DNA of 64,000 bases from Pseudomonadota bacterium (GTDB taxonomy: Bacteria; Bdellovibrionota; UBA1018; CAIMNF01): NCBI GenBank assembly GCA_027491115.1, contig JAIXWV010000041.1:71274-135273 (forward strand), written 5' to 3'. A program made the position numbers and the translations under genes. Positions 9,898 to 19,073 of the stretch are shown here, piece after piece. The notes under the pieces are model-generated. The model did not search any database. It worked only from the letters and a program-made list of their open reading frames with translations, and had not been told where the DNA came from. Within the stretch, counting starts at the first letter, position 1. Every line of letters begins with the position of its first letter.

Positions 9898-10635
9898 AAC
9901 GCCCGTGATGAAGCTCGATCGGTCCGAGCAAAGCCATAGGACCGCATCGGCGACCTCCCCCGCCACCGCGATTCGACCCATCGGTTCGGAGGCAACCAGA
10001 CTCTCCCGCCTCGCCTCATCCCCTCGAGTGTAACGGTCAATCATCGGGGTCTGGACCGGCCCGGGGCAAACAGCGTTGATGCGGATCCCGGAACGTGCAA
10101 ATTCCATTGCGGCACTTTCGGTAAGACCGATGACCCCGTGTTTGCTGGCGGAATAAAGAGCGCTTTCACCCACACCCACCAGCCCCGCAACAGAAGAGGC
10201 ATTGACAATGGCCCCTTTCCCTTGTTTCAGCATGGCTGGAATCTGGTACTTCATACAGAGCCAGACCCCTTTCAAATTGGTCCCGATTACATCATCCCAA
10301 TCCGAATCGGTCGTGTGAGGGAGTCCGGTGCTCCTCCCCTCGACTCCTGCATTGTTGAAAGCGCAGTCGATCCTGCCGAAAGACTCGAGGGTCCTTCCCA
10401 TCAACAACTGGACATCGGTCTCGCGAGTCACATCACAACGAATGAAAAGCGCAGTCCCCCCGGACGCCTCGATCTCGCGCGCAGTCGTGACCCCGGCCGA
10501 CTCAGAACGGTCGGCGACGACCACCCGATACCCCTCGCGGGCGAACAACAGTGCGGTGGATCGTCCGATGCCGGACCCCGCTCCCGTGATGACAATGACT
10601 TCTTGGTTTGAAAGACTGTGCTGACGATCAATCAT
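9862..10635 (-). CDS. Short-chain dehydrogenase/reductase
   Basis: NAD(P)-dependent SDR oxidoreductase of 257 residues. The Rossmann motif TGAGSGIG is near the N-terminus, NNAG follows, and the catalytic Ser (NASSVAG) and YSASK Tyr-Lys pair are intact. The C-terminal GGW...G segment is typical of classical SDRs. An Asp at the end of the second strand (VVVADRS) suggests NAD rather than NADP preference. I chose ATG 10635; a longer frame begins in the intergenic terminator region and would add an unrelated stretch. Substrate cannot be inferred. Confidence 0.88.
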   Translation of the reverse strand: MIDRQHSLSNQEVIVITGAGSGIGRSTALLFAREGYRVVVADRSESAGVTTAREIEASGGTALFIRCDVTRETDVQLLMGRTLESFGRIDCAFNNAGVEGRSTGLPHTTDSDWDDVIGTNLKGVWLCMKYQIPAMLKQGKGAIVNASSVAGLVGVGESALYSASKHGVIGLTESAAMEFARSGIRINAVCPGPVQTPMIDRYTRGDEARRESLVASEPMGRIAVAGEVADAVLWLCSDRSSFITGVSLPVDGGWLLG

Positions 10636-10680
10636 GGCGGGAACACAAGGTACAAGCTCCGTGCCAGCCTGGGTACCAAC

Positions 10681-10710
10681 AAAAAGCCCCGTCGGCATCG
10701 CCGACAGGGC
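10681..10710 (-). terminator. Rho-independent terminator after the secreted-protein gene
   Basis: Read on the minus strand, a GC-rich hairpin (GCCCTGTCGGC, loop GAT, GCCGACGGGGC) is followed at once by five T. It lies 36 bp past the stop of the 147-residue secreted protein and would end the regulator-secreted protein transcript before the SDR gene. Confidence 0.85.
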
Positions 10711-10746
10711 CATTCGGAAATCTCACGGGACGGATCGTCCCCCGAC

Positions 10747-11190
10747 TCAGTACGGGATCGGACTCGCAGGGAGGATCGGCACCAACTTCAGCGGGGTGCT
10801 GCCCTCGATCTGATTGGTCTGATCGTTCATGTGGGCAACCACAGCCAATTGGACCAAGCGACCATTGTGTTGTCCCACCGAGATGGTCGAGTCATCCACC
10901 GGAAAGTAAGGATTATGCAACATGCGCTCAGTCGCCAACCAAGGCTGGCTGTTGAAATCGACCTTGAAGAAACTCCGTCCGCCTCGAGACACGATCGTGC
11001 CATTCAGAAGGTAAGTCTCGTTCTCTGCGAGTTCAAACTTGGTGTTGGCCTTGCGAAGCGGAAACGGAATCCGCTCTCCATCTACTTTAGGAACCACGCA
11101 TCCGTTACCCGGACTGGCCATTTGCGCATGTGCCCCAGAAATTCCTGCCAAAAGCACCAGCCCGATGATGCTCATCATGATCTTTTTCAT
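10747..11190 (-). CDS. Small secreted protein of unknown function
   Basis: A 147-residue protein with a clear Sec signal peptide (MKKI start, cleavage likely after AHA at about residue 23). The mature part is short and soluble with no motif I recognise. The start at 11190 overlaps the stop of the upstream regulator gene (ATGA) and has a GAAGGGGAA ribosome-binding site, so the two genes are co-expressed and translationally coupled. A good terminator follows. It may be the main output of that regulator, but this is inferred from linkage only. Confidence 0.75.
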   Translation of the reverse strand: MKKIMMSIIGLVLLAGISGAHAQMASPGNGCVVPKVDGERIPFPLRKANTKFELAENETYLLNGTIVSRGGRSFFKVDFNSQPWLATERMLHNPYFPVDDSTISVGQHNGRLVQLAVVAHMNDQTNQIEGSTPLKLVPILPASPIPY

Positions 11191-12488
11191 GTGTTTTCCC
11201 CTTCGACCATACGGATCTTGAGTTCTGGAGCCAGACGGTAACCCTGTCTCCAATTGAGGAGATATTGGGGTTTCCGTGGATCCGGCTCGAGAAGTTTCCT
11301 GATCCTGTTGATGTTGTAATACAAACGACCGTCGTCCGCGTCTGGATTGTACTTCACTTTCCAAACCTTTTCGACGATCTCCTCCTTCGACAAACCTTGC
11401 CTGCCATCACCCTGATCGCGCCCGTGCGCGAAAGCCAGTTGACGGAGGATTTCCACCAGTACGTGCTGGCGTCGCAAATTGATCTCGCCTTCCCGGGTCC
11501 TCACCAAGGTCCGGTTCAGGTCGATCTCGAGGTCCACGCGGTTCAAGTTGAGCTTCATCCGCTCTTCTGCGATCCCGAGCCTCAAATTTTTCAATTCTTC
11601 CTGAACCACAGCCTTCTCGAGCAAGTCGAGGTAAAACCGTGCCTGGACGAAATCCTGCTCCTGACGGGCGATCACCGCAAAACCGTACAGGACGTAAAGA
11701 TAATGGTACCAATTGTGATCCGAGACCGACTCGGCAAACGCCCGCTGCAGCCACTTCTTCGCAAGCTCGAGGTCTCCACTCCGTTCTGCCAATCGACAGA
11801 GCATCAGGTAAGTGGAGGCGAGAATCCCGCGGGGACGTTCCCGCTCCGCATAAGCGAGGATGACCTCACCGAGATAACGGGCGCGACCGAGCTTTCCCTG
11901 GGCCTGGGCCACAACGGATAAAGAAAGAAGCGCCTGGGCCTTCGAGCGCATGAATTCACGGTAGAGGTCCGGAGTCATGTTCTTCACCGAGTTCTCCTCG
12001 GCTTCCACTTCCCTCCAGAACCTGTGGAACAGAATCTGGGCCTTCTTGTATCGGGCGTTCCGGAAAGCGACGATCCCCTTGCAGTACCAAGCCTGAGGAC
12101 TGAGATTGCCGGAATGTTGGGCCACGAAAGTCTCGAGCTCACTCACCCATTTCTGGATGCCGGCCTCGTCACCGATTTCGCTGGAATGACGGAGCAACTG
12201 GGCGAGCGCATCGCTGATGCCCCGGTAGTCGCGGTCGGCCTTGGCACGTTCCAGCGCCAGTGCGAAATAAGATCCCGCGTCCCGTAACTCACATTTTTCT
12301 ACACGGAGATTCCCGCGACGAATGAGTTCCTTGGAAGAAAGCCCTTCAAGCCCGACGGTAGAGAACAGGGAGTCCGCCTTTGGCTGGTTTTCAGGGTTGA
12401 GATTTTGAAACAGATTGTCCAAGCTGGGCTCCCGATTCCCCGGTTTAAGTTGCAGGGCGACACTAGACGGAATAGAACCATGGGTCAA
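11187..12488 (-). CDS. TPR-like regulator with C-terminal winged helix
   Basis: A 433-residue cytoplasmic protein. The N-terminal 310 or so residues form helical, TPR-like repeats with Ala/Leu/Tyr spacing. The C-terminal 100 residues resemble an OmpR-type DNA-binding winged helix (LSKEEIVEKVW...YNINRIRKLLEPDP...YLLNWRQGYRL). There is no receiver domain, so it may respond to a protein partner or ligand through the TPR part. The start is TTG 12488 with AGGAG four bases upstream; no ATG is available nearby in frame. It overlaps the secreted-protein gene downstream by 4 bp and is transcribed divergently from the hydrolase gene one base away. Confidence 0.7.
   Translation of the reverse strand: MTHGSIPSSVALQLKPGNREPSLDNLFQNLNPENQPKADSLFSTVGLEGLSSKELIRRGNLRVEKCELRDAGSYFALALERAKADRDYRGISDALAQLLRHSSEIGDEAGIQKWVSELETFVAQHSGNLSPQAWYCKGIVAFRNARYKKAQILFHRFWREVEAEENSVKNMTPDLYREFMRSKAQALLSLSVVAQAQGKLGRARYLGEVILAYAERERPRGILASTYLMLCRLAERSGDLELAKKWLQRAFAESVSDHNWYHYLYVLYGFAVIARQEQDFVQARFYLDLLEKAVVQEELKNLRLGIAEERMKLNLNRVDLEIDLNRTLVRTREGEINLRRQHVLVEILRQLAFAHGRDQGDGRQGLSKEEIVEKVWKVKYNPDADDGRLYYNINRIRKLLEPDPRKPQYLLNWRQGYRLAPELKIRMVEGENT
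12450..12478 (+). promoter_or_regulatory. Candidate leaderless promoter of the hydrolase gene
   Basis: TTGCAG and TAGAAC are separated by 17 bp. The -10 ends 11 nt before ATG 12490 with no Shine-Dalgarno between. It lies inside the 5' coding part of the divergent regulator. Weak consensus. Confidence 0.3.
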
Positions 12489-12489
12489 T

Positions 12490-13326
12490 ATGCTCCTGAA
12501 CTTTTTTAAGTGGTACCGAGGGATCGCCCCCTCTCCGAAGACCCCCTTCCTGTTCTTGCACGGGCTCGGAGGGACCGGACGTATTTGGAGGCCGATCGCC
12601 GCGGCTCTGGAGGAAGAGGTCCCGTGCTACGCCCCCGATCAGCGGGGTCACGGACAAAGCCGCCCAGTTCCCGATGACCAACGGGAACACTTCCATGCTC
12701 TCGATTATGCTCAGGATTTACTGGAGTTCCTCGACCGGGAATCCCTGCCACAGGTCAACTTGGTGGGACATTCCATGGGGGTCCGGTCTGCCCTCGCCCT
12801 CTGCTCCCTGGCCCCAAAGAGGGTGAAAAGTCTTCTCGCAGTGGATATCGGCATCAGCTCCGCCTGGGGTGGAGGCATTGGAGCCCCCCTGGCGTCGTTC
12901 ATTTCAAGCCTTCCCCAGAGCTTCCCAGACCGGACCACCCTGCGGGAGCACCTGTTCAGCCAATGTCCGGACCCGGCCATCGCCCAGTACCTCTCAGCCG
13001 TGGCTCAGCTCCGGGCGGGCCCACCGGAACATTGGGAGTTCCCGTTCGACCACGACGCCCTGATCCGGACCATCCACCAGGCGCACGAAGCCCCGATCGG
13101 TGATTGGCTCCGACAAACCCTCGAAAACGGCATCCCCTGCCTCTTCTTGAGAGGGGCACGATCGAAAGTCTGGCTCAAACCCGATTACGAGACCCAAAAG
13201 GCCGAATACGCCCACCCCCTCCTTCGATTCGAGGAGTGGGAGGATTGCGGACACGGGATCCCCTTCGAACAGAGGCTCCGGTTTACCGGAACCCTGAAAG
13301 AAATCACTGACCGAGATCGGCAGTGA
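12490..13326 (+). CDS. Alpha/beta hydrolase
   Basis: A 278-residue alpha/beta-hydrolase fold protein. It has the oxyanion region FLHGLGG, the nucleophile elbow GHSMG (Ser nucleophile) and a late catalytic His in CGHGIP. The family includes esterases, haloperoxidases and MhpC/BioH-type enzymes, and the substrate cannot be assigned. I chose ATG 12490 because earlier in-frame starts lie within the divergent regulator gene. Its 3' end overlaps the PpiD-like gene by 23 bp, convergently. Confidence 0.85.
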   Translation: MLLNFFKWYRGIAPSPKTPFLFLHGLGGTGRIWRPIAAALEEEVPCYAPDQRGHGQSRPVPDDQREHFHALDYAQDLLEFLDRESLPQVNLVGHSMGVRSALALCSLAPKRVKSLLAVDIGISSAWGGGIGAPLASFISSLPQSFPDRTTLREHLFSQCPDPAIAQYLSAVAQLRAGPPEHWEFPFDHDALIRTIHQAHEAPIGDWLRQTLENGIPCLFLRGARSKVWLKPDYETQKAEYAHPLLRFEEWEDCGHGIPFEQRLRFTGTLKEITDRDRQ

Positions 13327-14413
13327 GGGGAACGGAAGACCCCTTGCCCTCCACGACCACAGAGTCGTTCCGGGTAACTTTAGCGTTCTTCATGAAGGAA
13401 CGGAGAAACTCACTCATCACCGCCTGCTGACGCTGACTTTGGAGTTTCTTCAAAGTCTCTGCCCGATCCTTTTCGGTGAGCTTCGAGCGATCGAACGACT
13501 CAGAGGCAACAGACAGGGCGAAGAACGTACCGGCGGGGAGCGAGAAATCACGAACCCCGTCCTCTTTTTTCAGGTTCAGGAGCTGGTCCTCGATCGAGCG
13601 GACCGATCCTACTCCTGGAATGACATTCGCCTCACGGCTCAACCAATCCGAGGTTTTGGCTTGGATCTTCACATCCTTGAGAAGGTCCTTGATCTTCCCA
13701 TCCGCACTCTTGGTTAATGCTGGAACGATTTCTTTGGTGAGCTCAGCGACTTTCGAATTCAAGGCCTTTCCCTGCTCTTCTGGCTTCAGGCTCTTGGGAA
13801 GCAGCTTTCTCACCGACTCATTGTCGAGATAAACATACTTCAACTTGGCACGAGTCTTCATCCTGGCAATTTCACTTTCGACCTCGCGCTCGGAAACATG
13901 GGCGAGCTGACCGAGAAACTCACGGAAATTCTGCTCCATGATGTCCTGGGCCACCAGTTCCTCGAAACGGACATCGGTATACTGGTTCGCCGCAAGCACC
14001 GCCTTGTACTGCATTTTGTCAAAACGGCCGTCCTTCTTGAACGCGTCCATTTTCAAAATCTGCTCACGGATCTGCTCGGGAGAAGGCATGAAACCTTCTT
14101 TTTTTGCCATCTGAACCATCACCTTGCGCTGGGCCAGATCCTGAAACACCGCTTCAGAAATCCGGAACTGGGCGATCTGCTCTTCGGTAATCTTCCCGCC
14201 TAACATGCCCTTTAGCATTTCGACCCGCTGATTCAGTGCACGAGAAAACTCGGAATAAGTGATGGTCTCTCCGTTCACCTCTCCCGCTACACCTGGACCA
14301 CCTGAAAGGGAACTTCGGGTGAAGATTCCCGAGAACACAAACACCACCACAATCACGCCCATCACACCGAAAATGATGGCAGGTCCGAACTTGCTTCGCA
14401 TCGCACTGATCAT
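13304..14413 (-). CDS. PpiD/SurA-N-like periplasmic chaperone lacking a PPIase domain
   Basis: A 369-residue protein anchored by one N-terminal membrane segment (about residues 11-30) with the rest in the periplasm. The region from about 40 to 175 matches the SurA/PpiD N-terminal chaperone domain, including the hallmark GRFDKMQYKAVL. E. coli PpiD is about 620 residues and contains a parvulin domain; here I see no parvulin signature, so it is probably a chaperone only. The start at 14413 has AAGGATAA upstream. It is divergent from mreC, 48 bp away. Confidence 0.8.
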   Translation of the reverse strand: MISAMRSKFGPAIIFGVMGVIVVVFVFSGIFTRSSLSGGPGVAGEVNGETITYSEFSRALNQRVEMLKGMLGGKITEEQIAQFRISEAVFQDLAQRKVMVQMAKKEGFMPSPEQIREQILKMDAFKKDGRFDKMQYKAVLAANQYTDVRFEELVAQDIMEQNFREFLGQLAHVSEREVESEIARMKTRAKLKYVYLDNESVRKLLPKSLKPEEQGKALNSKVAELTKEIVPALTKSADGKIKDLLKDVKIQAKTSDWLSREANVIPGVGSVRSIEDQLLNLKKEDGVRDFSLPAGTFFALSVASESFDRSKLTEKDRAETLKKLQSQRQQAVMSEFLRSFMKNAKVTRNDSVVVEGKGSSVPLTADLGQ

Positions 14414-14461
14414 GAATTTATCCTTTTGCACCCCATTGAAACACAAGATAGGATATTTGCA

Positions 14462-15370
14462 ATGCTAAAGCTCATTAAGCAATATCGATTTTACTTGATA
14501 TTACTCCTGTTTTTGCTGATTCCGGTTCTCTCGATCGACAGCACAAACCGGACGCCGCGTGAGTACCGTCCCTACGACCGGATCGCTCTTGCGATCACCA
14601 CCCCATTCGAGATTGCGATCCACTGGACGCTCGACTCCATGGTCACATTCTACGAAAACTACATCGCTCTGTGGAAGACCCGTAAAGAGAACGAATCCAT
14701 GGTTCAGGAAAACCGCAAGCTCGTGAATACCATCCTGAACTTGAGGGAGCTCGAACAGGAAAACATCCGACTGCGTTCACTCTTCCAGTTCAAAGAGAGT
14801 TTCAAGATCGAGACGGTGATGGCACGGATGATCGCGAAAGACGTATCGGCGGAATTCCGGGCTATCCGGATCAACCGGGGCAAGGACAGCGGCATTCAGC
14901 CGAACATGGCGGTCATGAACGCAGAAGGTGTCGTCGGTCGAATCCTCCGGGTGGACGAGCACACCGCGGACGTGGTGACCCTCCTCGATCCTCTCTCTGC
15001 GATCGACGCTTACATCATGCGATCCCGGGCACGAGGCATCGTGGAAGGACTCACCGACTCCCTCTGTCAGCTCAAGTTCGCCCTCAGGGTCGATGACATC
15101 CAGCCTGGTGACCTCCTTTTGTCGAGCGGTCTTGGTGGTAATTTCCCAAAAGGCGTGCCGGTCGGGACGATCATCAAGGTGACTCGGAAATCGTTCGGCA
15201 TCACCCAGAAGGTTGAAGTCAAACCTTCGGTCGATTTTTCAAAGCTCGAAGAGGTCCTCGTGGTCACGAAAACCGATGCTGCTCCCGCTCATGTCGAGCT
15301 CATCGATGGTGCCAAGATCGAAGCCGCCCCGAAAGCCACTCCGACGCCGAAAGGAAAGTCCCGTCCATGA
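14462..15370 (+). CDS. mreC: Rod-shape-determining protein MreC
   Basis: Bitopic periplasmic protein linking the MreB cytoskeleton to peptidoglycan synthases. The 302-residue protein has one N-terminal membrane segment (about 9-24), a coiled coil (about 65-95) and the two beta-barrel lobes typical of MreC, with GVVGRILRVDEHTADVVTL and a GDLLLSSGLGG segment. A Pro/Lys-rich tail ends the protein. ATG 14462 has AGGA eight bases upstream. First gene of mreC-mreD-mrdA-rodA-tnaA; mreB is not in this window. Confidence 0.93.
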   Translation: MLKLIKQYRFYLILLLFLLIPVLSIDSTNRTPREYRPYDRIALAITTPFEIAIHWTLDSMVTFYENYIALWKTRKENESMVQENRKLVNTILNLRELEQENIRLRSLFQFKESFKIETVMARMIAKDVSAEFRAIRINRGKDSGIQPNMAVMNAEGVVGRILRVDEHTADVVTLLDPLSAIDAYIMRSRARGIVEGLTDSLCQLKFALRVDDIQPGDLLLSSGLGGNFPKGVPVGTIIKVTRKSFGITQKVEVKPSVDFSKLEEVLVVTKTDAAPAHVELIDGAKIEAAPKATPTPKGKSRP

Positions 15371-15933
15371 AGGCCAGGATGCTGAAGCTCCTGAACTTGC
15401 CGGGAATGATCCTGTTTGCACTGGTCTCACTGGCGCTTCAAGGAACTTTGTTCAATAACCCTTCGCTCGCTTTCTTCCAGCCCGACATCATCCTGTTCCT
15501 GGTTCTCTGGGCGGCGATGAAACGGGAGTTCCTGGAAGGAGGGCTCTTGACTCTGGTGTTCGGGCATCTGGTCGAGATCAAGTCAGCCGCACCCGCCGGG
15601 CTTTTTCTCTGCACCTATATGGCACTGTTCCTGACCGCTCGATTCCTCTACCGGAACTTCCAAGTGCTCAACAAAAGATCTCTGGTTGTAGTGGGAATTG
15701 GTGCAGCACTCATGACCCAGCTCATGATCCTTCTGGTCCTGTTCCTGCTCGACAAAGCCGACAACCAATGGTTCCACACCTTGCAGCTCTTGGCGCCGAC
15801 TTCAATCGCACACGGCTTGCTCATTCCCTTCGTGTTCAGGTTCCTCCACACTTTCGACTACCGGACCCTGAAGAGTCCGGACGCCGAATATCGCTACGAA
15901 CGCGATTTCCACTTGGACGAGGAGCCGATCTGA
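15367..15933 (+). CDS. mreD: Rod-shape-determining protein MreD
   Basis: A 188-residue integral membrane protein with about five hydrophobic segments, the usual length and topology of MreD. Its ATG overlaps the mreC stop (ATGA) and mrdA begins one base after its stop. Sequence conservation in this family is low, so the assignment rests on topology and the mreC-mreD-mrdA gene order. Confidence 0.9.
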   Translation: MKARMLKLLNLPGMILFALVSLALQGTLFNNPSLAFFQPDIILFLVLWAAMKREFLEGGLLTLVFGHLVEIKSAAPAGLFLCTYMALFLTARFLYRNFQVLNKRSLVVVGIGAALMTQLMILLVLFLLDKADNQWFHTLQLLAPTSIAHGLLIPFVFRFLHTFDYRTLKSPDAEYRYERDFHLDEEPI

Positions 15934-15934
15934 C

Positions 15935-17899
15935 ATGGCATTCATCGGAAACGAAGAACAGATCAGATTTCTTCAGGAGAGATTCCGTTTCGTTTATGGG
16001 ATTCTTTTCATCGGCCTCGGGGTCCTGCTTTCCCGGATGGTGTACCTCCAGGTGTTCAACGGAGATCAAATGCGGCAGTATGCCGAGGAAAACCGGATCA
16101 AGCGCGTGAAGATCCCGGCTCCGCGGGGTATGGTGTTCGACCGACACGGGAAACTGCTCGTCGACAACCGGCCTGCGTTCAACGTTCTGATCACACCCCA
16201 GTACCTGAACGAGTCCGGACGACAGAAAGAAGTCCTCTCGAAGCTTTCGTCACTGATTCATCTTCCTGTCGTCGAGATCGAAAAGCGTCTCCAGAAATCC
16301 AGGTCCCAAGCTGCGTTCATGCCGGTGGTGATCAAGGACAATCTCACCCGTGACGAAGTCGCCGAGCTGGAAACCTGGAAAATCGACATGCCCGGCGTGG
16401 AAGTGGAGATGGCGATCTCCCGCTCGAACCTGTCTCATGACGTCGGTTCGAACCTTTACGGCTATATCAGTAAGGTCAGCCAACCCGAACTTCCCGTGCT
16501 CAACAAGTCCGCCAGCCGGAAGTACCAGCTCGACGATTATGTCGGAAAAAGCGGTCTCGAAAAGGAGTTCGAAGATCAACTCCGGGGGGTGGACGGATCC
16601 GAACTGGTCGAAGTGGACGCTCTCGGAAGGAGCATCGAACCCTCGAAACGCAAGGACCGTGTTCTCGCCCAGGCTCGTGAGGAGCCGTTCATCCCGGGCA
16701 AGAACCTGGTGCTTTCTGTCGATCAGGACCTCCAGATGGCTGCAGTCCGCGGCTTCGGCGAGAAGAACGGAGGGTTGATCGCCCTGGACCCGAGGAACGG
16801 TGAAGTGCTCGCAATGGTTTCACGCCCTTCTTTCGATCCGGCAGATTTTTCCCGCGGGATCGAACAGGACCTCTGGGCCAAGCTCATCGCGGACGACAAC
16901 CACCCGCTCCGCGACAAGACGATCCAGGACCACTATTCGCCCGGTTCGACTTTCAAAACCATCACGGCCATTGCTGCACTGGAAGAGGGCGTGATCGACC
17001 AGGACACGACCTTCAACTGTGGCGGTTCCATCAGTCTCGGTAGCCGGAAGGTCCACTGCTGGAAAAAAGAGGGGCATGGCAGTGTAAACGTCGTTTCGGC
17101 TCTCACCCACTCTTGCGACGTGTTCTTTTACCGGGTGGCCCAGAAACTGAAGTCCGTGGACGACATCGCCAAGTACGCCATGCACCTGGGTCTCGGAAGA
17201 AAGACCGGGATCGAGCTCGGACGGGAAGTCCCCGGGCTGATTCCGACCGAAGCCTGGAAACAGAAGCGTTTCAACGTCCCCTGGTCGCCGGGTGAGACCC
17301 TGTACGTGGCCATCGGTCAAAGCTTCGTCCTCACCACCACCATTCAGCTGGCCAACGCCTATGCGGCACTGGTGAACGGCGGGACGCTCTTCAAGCCCCA
17401 TGTGGTCCGGAGCATCCAGAGCGAGGAAGGCAAGACCCTGAAAGAGTTCACCACCCAGGTGCTCGACAAAACCAAGCTCAAGCCCGAGACCCTCAAACTG
17501 GTCACAGACGGACTCTGGGGTGTGGTGAACATGCCTGGAGGTACTGCTTACTCCCAGCACATTCCGGGAATGGAGTTCGCAGGGAAAACCGGAACCGTCC
17601 AGGTCGTCACCCAGAAGGCCGACAAGATCTACCAGAAGTGCGAGAACCTCCGGTACGCCCAGCGGCACCACGGCGTATTCGTCGGGTACGCTCCGATCCA
17701 GAATCCGTCCATTGTCGTGGCGGTAGTGGCGGAACACGCCTGTTCCGGATCGCACGGAGCCGCTCCGATCGCACGCGAAGTGGTCAAGACCTATCTTCAG
17801 AAGTACTATCCGGACCTCTACAGCGATCGTGCCATCCAGGATCGCAAGCAGATGGAACGTGAGAAGGCGAAACGGGCCAAGATGAATCAAGGGGAATGA
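15935..17899 (+). CDS. mrdA: Penicillin-binding protein 2 (peptidoglycan transpeptidase)
   Basis: Class B PBP of the elongasome, 654 residues. One membrane anchor (about residues 18-35) is followed by the dimerisation/pedestal domain starting with IPAPRGMVFDRHG. The transpeptidase domain has catalytic S338 in STFK, the second motif SCD and the third motif GKTGT. Length and motifs match PBP2. It cross-links side-wall peptidoglycan with RodA, encoded four bases downstream. Beta-lactams of the mecillinam type act on this family. Confidence 0.96.
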   Translation: MAFIGNEEQIRFLQERFRFVYGILFIGLGVLLSRMVYLQVFNGDQMRQYAEENRIKRVKIPAPRGMVFDRHGKLLVDNRPAFNVLITPQYLNESGRQKEVLSKLSSLIHLPVVEIEKRLQKSRSQAAFMPVVIKDNLTRDEVAELETWKIDMPGVEVEMAISRSNLSHDVGSNLYGYISKVSQPELPVLNKSASRKYQLDDYVGKSGLEKEFEDQLRGVDGSELVEVDALGRSIEPSKRKDRVLAQAREEPFIPGKNLVLSVDQDLQMAAVRGFGEKNGGLIALDPRNGEVLAMVSRPSFDPADFSRGIEQDLWAKLIADDNHPLRDKTIQDHYSPGSTFKTITAIAALEEGVIDQDTTFNCGGSISLGSRKVHCWKKEGHGSVNVVSALTHSCDVFFYRVAQKLKSVDDIAKYAMHLGLGRKTGIELGREVPGLIPTEAWKQKRFNVPWSPGETLYVAIGQSFVLTTTIQLANAYAALVNGGTLFKPHVVRSIQSEEGKTLKEFTTQVLDKTKLKPETLKLVTDGLWGVVNMPGGTAYSQHIPGMEFAGKTGTVQVVTQKADKIYQKCENLRYAQRHHGVFVGYAPIQNPSIVVAVVAEHACSGSHGAAPIAREVVKTYLQKYYPDLYSDRAIQDRKQMEREKAKRAKMNQGE

Positions 17900-17902
17900 G
17901 CG

Positions 17903-19057
17903 ATGACCTACACCTCGATGGAGACCAATCTCGACCAGACCTTCGATCCGAACCGGACCTCGTCCTATGAAGAAGAGTTCAAGTGGCTGAAGTGGATTCC
18001 ACTGATCCTCGAGATCGTGATCCTTTCGGTTGGAATGATGAACCTCCTGAGTGCCACCGGGGTCGAAGACAAGTCTCTCGGGCTTTGGAAGAACCAGGCT
18101 GTGTCAATCGGTCTCGGTACGGTGGTGACGCTGATTCTCCAGTTCCCCCACTATAGTTTTCTCTCCCGGCTGGCTTACCTGATCTATATCGGGAACATGG
18201 GACTCTTGATCGCGGTGCTCGCTTTCGGGAAGTCCTCCCTCGGGGCCAAACGATGGATCAACCTCGGAGGATTCAGTCTCCAGCCTTCGGAGTTGATGAA
18301 GCTTTCGATGGTGATCTTCCTGGCCAAGTATTTCGAAAACAAGAACACAACCCAGGGCATGAAGCTCACCGATTTGATCGTTCCGAGCCTGTTCGTTGTC
18401 ATTCCGGTGTCGTTCATTATCGTTCAACCGGACCTGGGTACCGCGATGATCATCCTGCTCGTCTACGGCTCGATGCTCCTCTTCCTGAAGATCCAACCCA
18501 AGATCCTCCTTCTGCTGTCGGTGGTGGCGGCGATTTCGCTTCCTGTCGTGTACAACTACGGGTTGAAACCCTACCAACGCCAGCGGATCATCACTTTCAT
18601 CGATCCGATGAGTGATCCAAAAGGTGCTGGATACAACTCCATCCAGTCCATGATCGCGGTTGGCTCCGGGCAACTCTGGGGTAAGGGCTTCAAAAAGGGC
18701 ACTCAAGCGCACCTGAACTTCCTTCCCGAGCACCACACCGACTTCATTTTTTCCGTCTTTAGCGAGGAATGGGGCTTCATCGGCTGTTCGGTGCTCCTGC
18801 TGCTCTACGGGCTGTTCATCATGAGCGGGCTGTCCGTCGCCTACCAGTCGAATGATAAGTTCGCCTCACTCCTGGCTTTCGGAATCGTCTCGATTTTCTT
18901 CTGGCACGTGTTCGTGAACATGGGGATGGTCATGGGCATGCTGCCGATCGTGGGCGTTCCCCTACCCTTCCTGAGCTATGGAGGATCCGCTTTGCTCACT
19001 GCCATGAGCGGAGTGGCGATTCTCGTCAACATCGCCAACAAGAAGTACATGTTCTGA
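17903..19057 (+). CDS. rodA: SEDS peptidoglycan polymerase RodA
   Basis: Ten-helix membrane glycosyltransferase of the SEDS family, 384 residues. Recognisable features are [18 protein letters not shown], the QPDLGTA segment, the extracellular loop with [19 protein letters not shown] and the C-terminal [15 protein letters not shown]. It pairs with PBP2 encoded just upstream. The first 30 or so residues are a hydrophilic cytoplasmic extension; a second in-frame ATG lies five codons in. Confidence 0.96.
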   Translation: MTYTSMETNLDQTFDPNRTSSYEEEFKWLKWIPLILEIVILSVGMMNLLSATGVEDKSLGLWKNQAVSIGLGTVVTLILQFPHYSFLSRLAYLIYIGNMGLLIAVLAFGKSSLGAKRWINLGGFSLQPSELMKLSMVIFLAKYFENKNTTQGMKLTDLIVPSLFVVIPVSFIIVQPDLGTAMIILLVYGSMLLFLKIQPKILLLLSVVAAISLPVVYNYGLKPYQRQRIITFIDPMSDPKGAGYNSIQSMIAVGSGQLWGKGFKKGTQAHLNFLPEHHTDFIFSVFSEEWGFIGCSVLLLLYGLFIMSGLSVAYQSNDKFASLLAFGIVSIFFWHVFVNMGMVMGMLPIVGVPLPFLSYGGSALLTAMSGVAILVNIANKKYMF

Positions 19058-19073
19058 TCCGAGGAGTCCGAGA

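Noticed and set aside
16820-17890. A 356-residue minus-strand frame inside mrdA
   Set aside because: Antisense shadow of a clear PBP2 gene with all motifs; composition of the frame is explained by codon bias of the sense gene.
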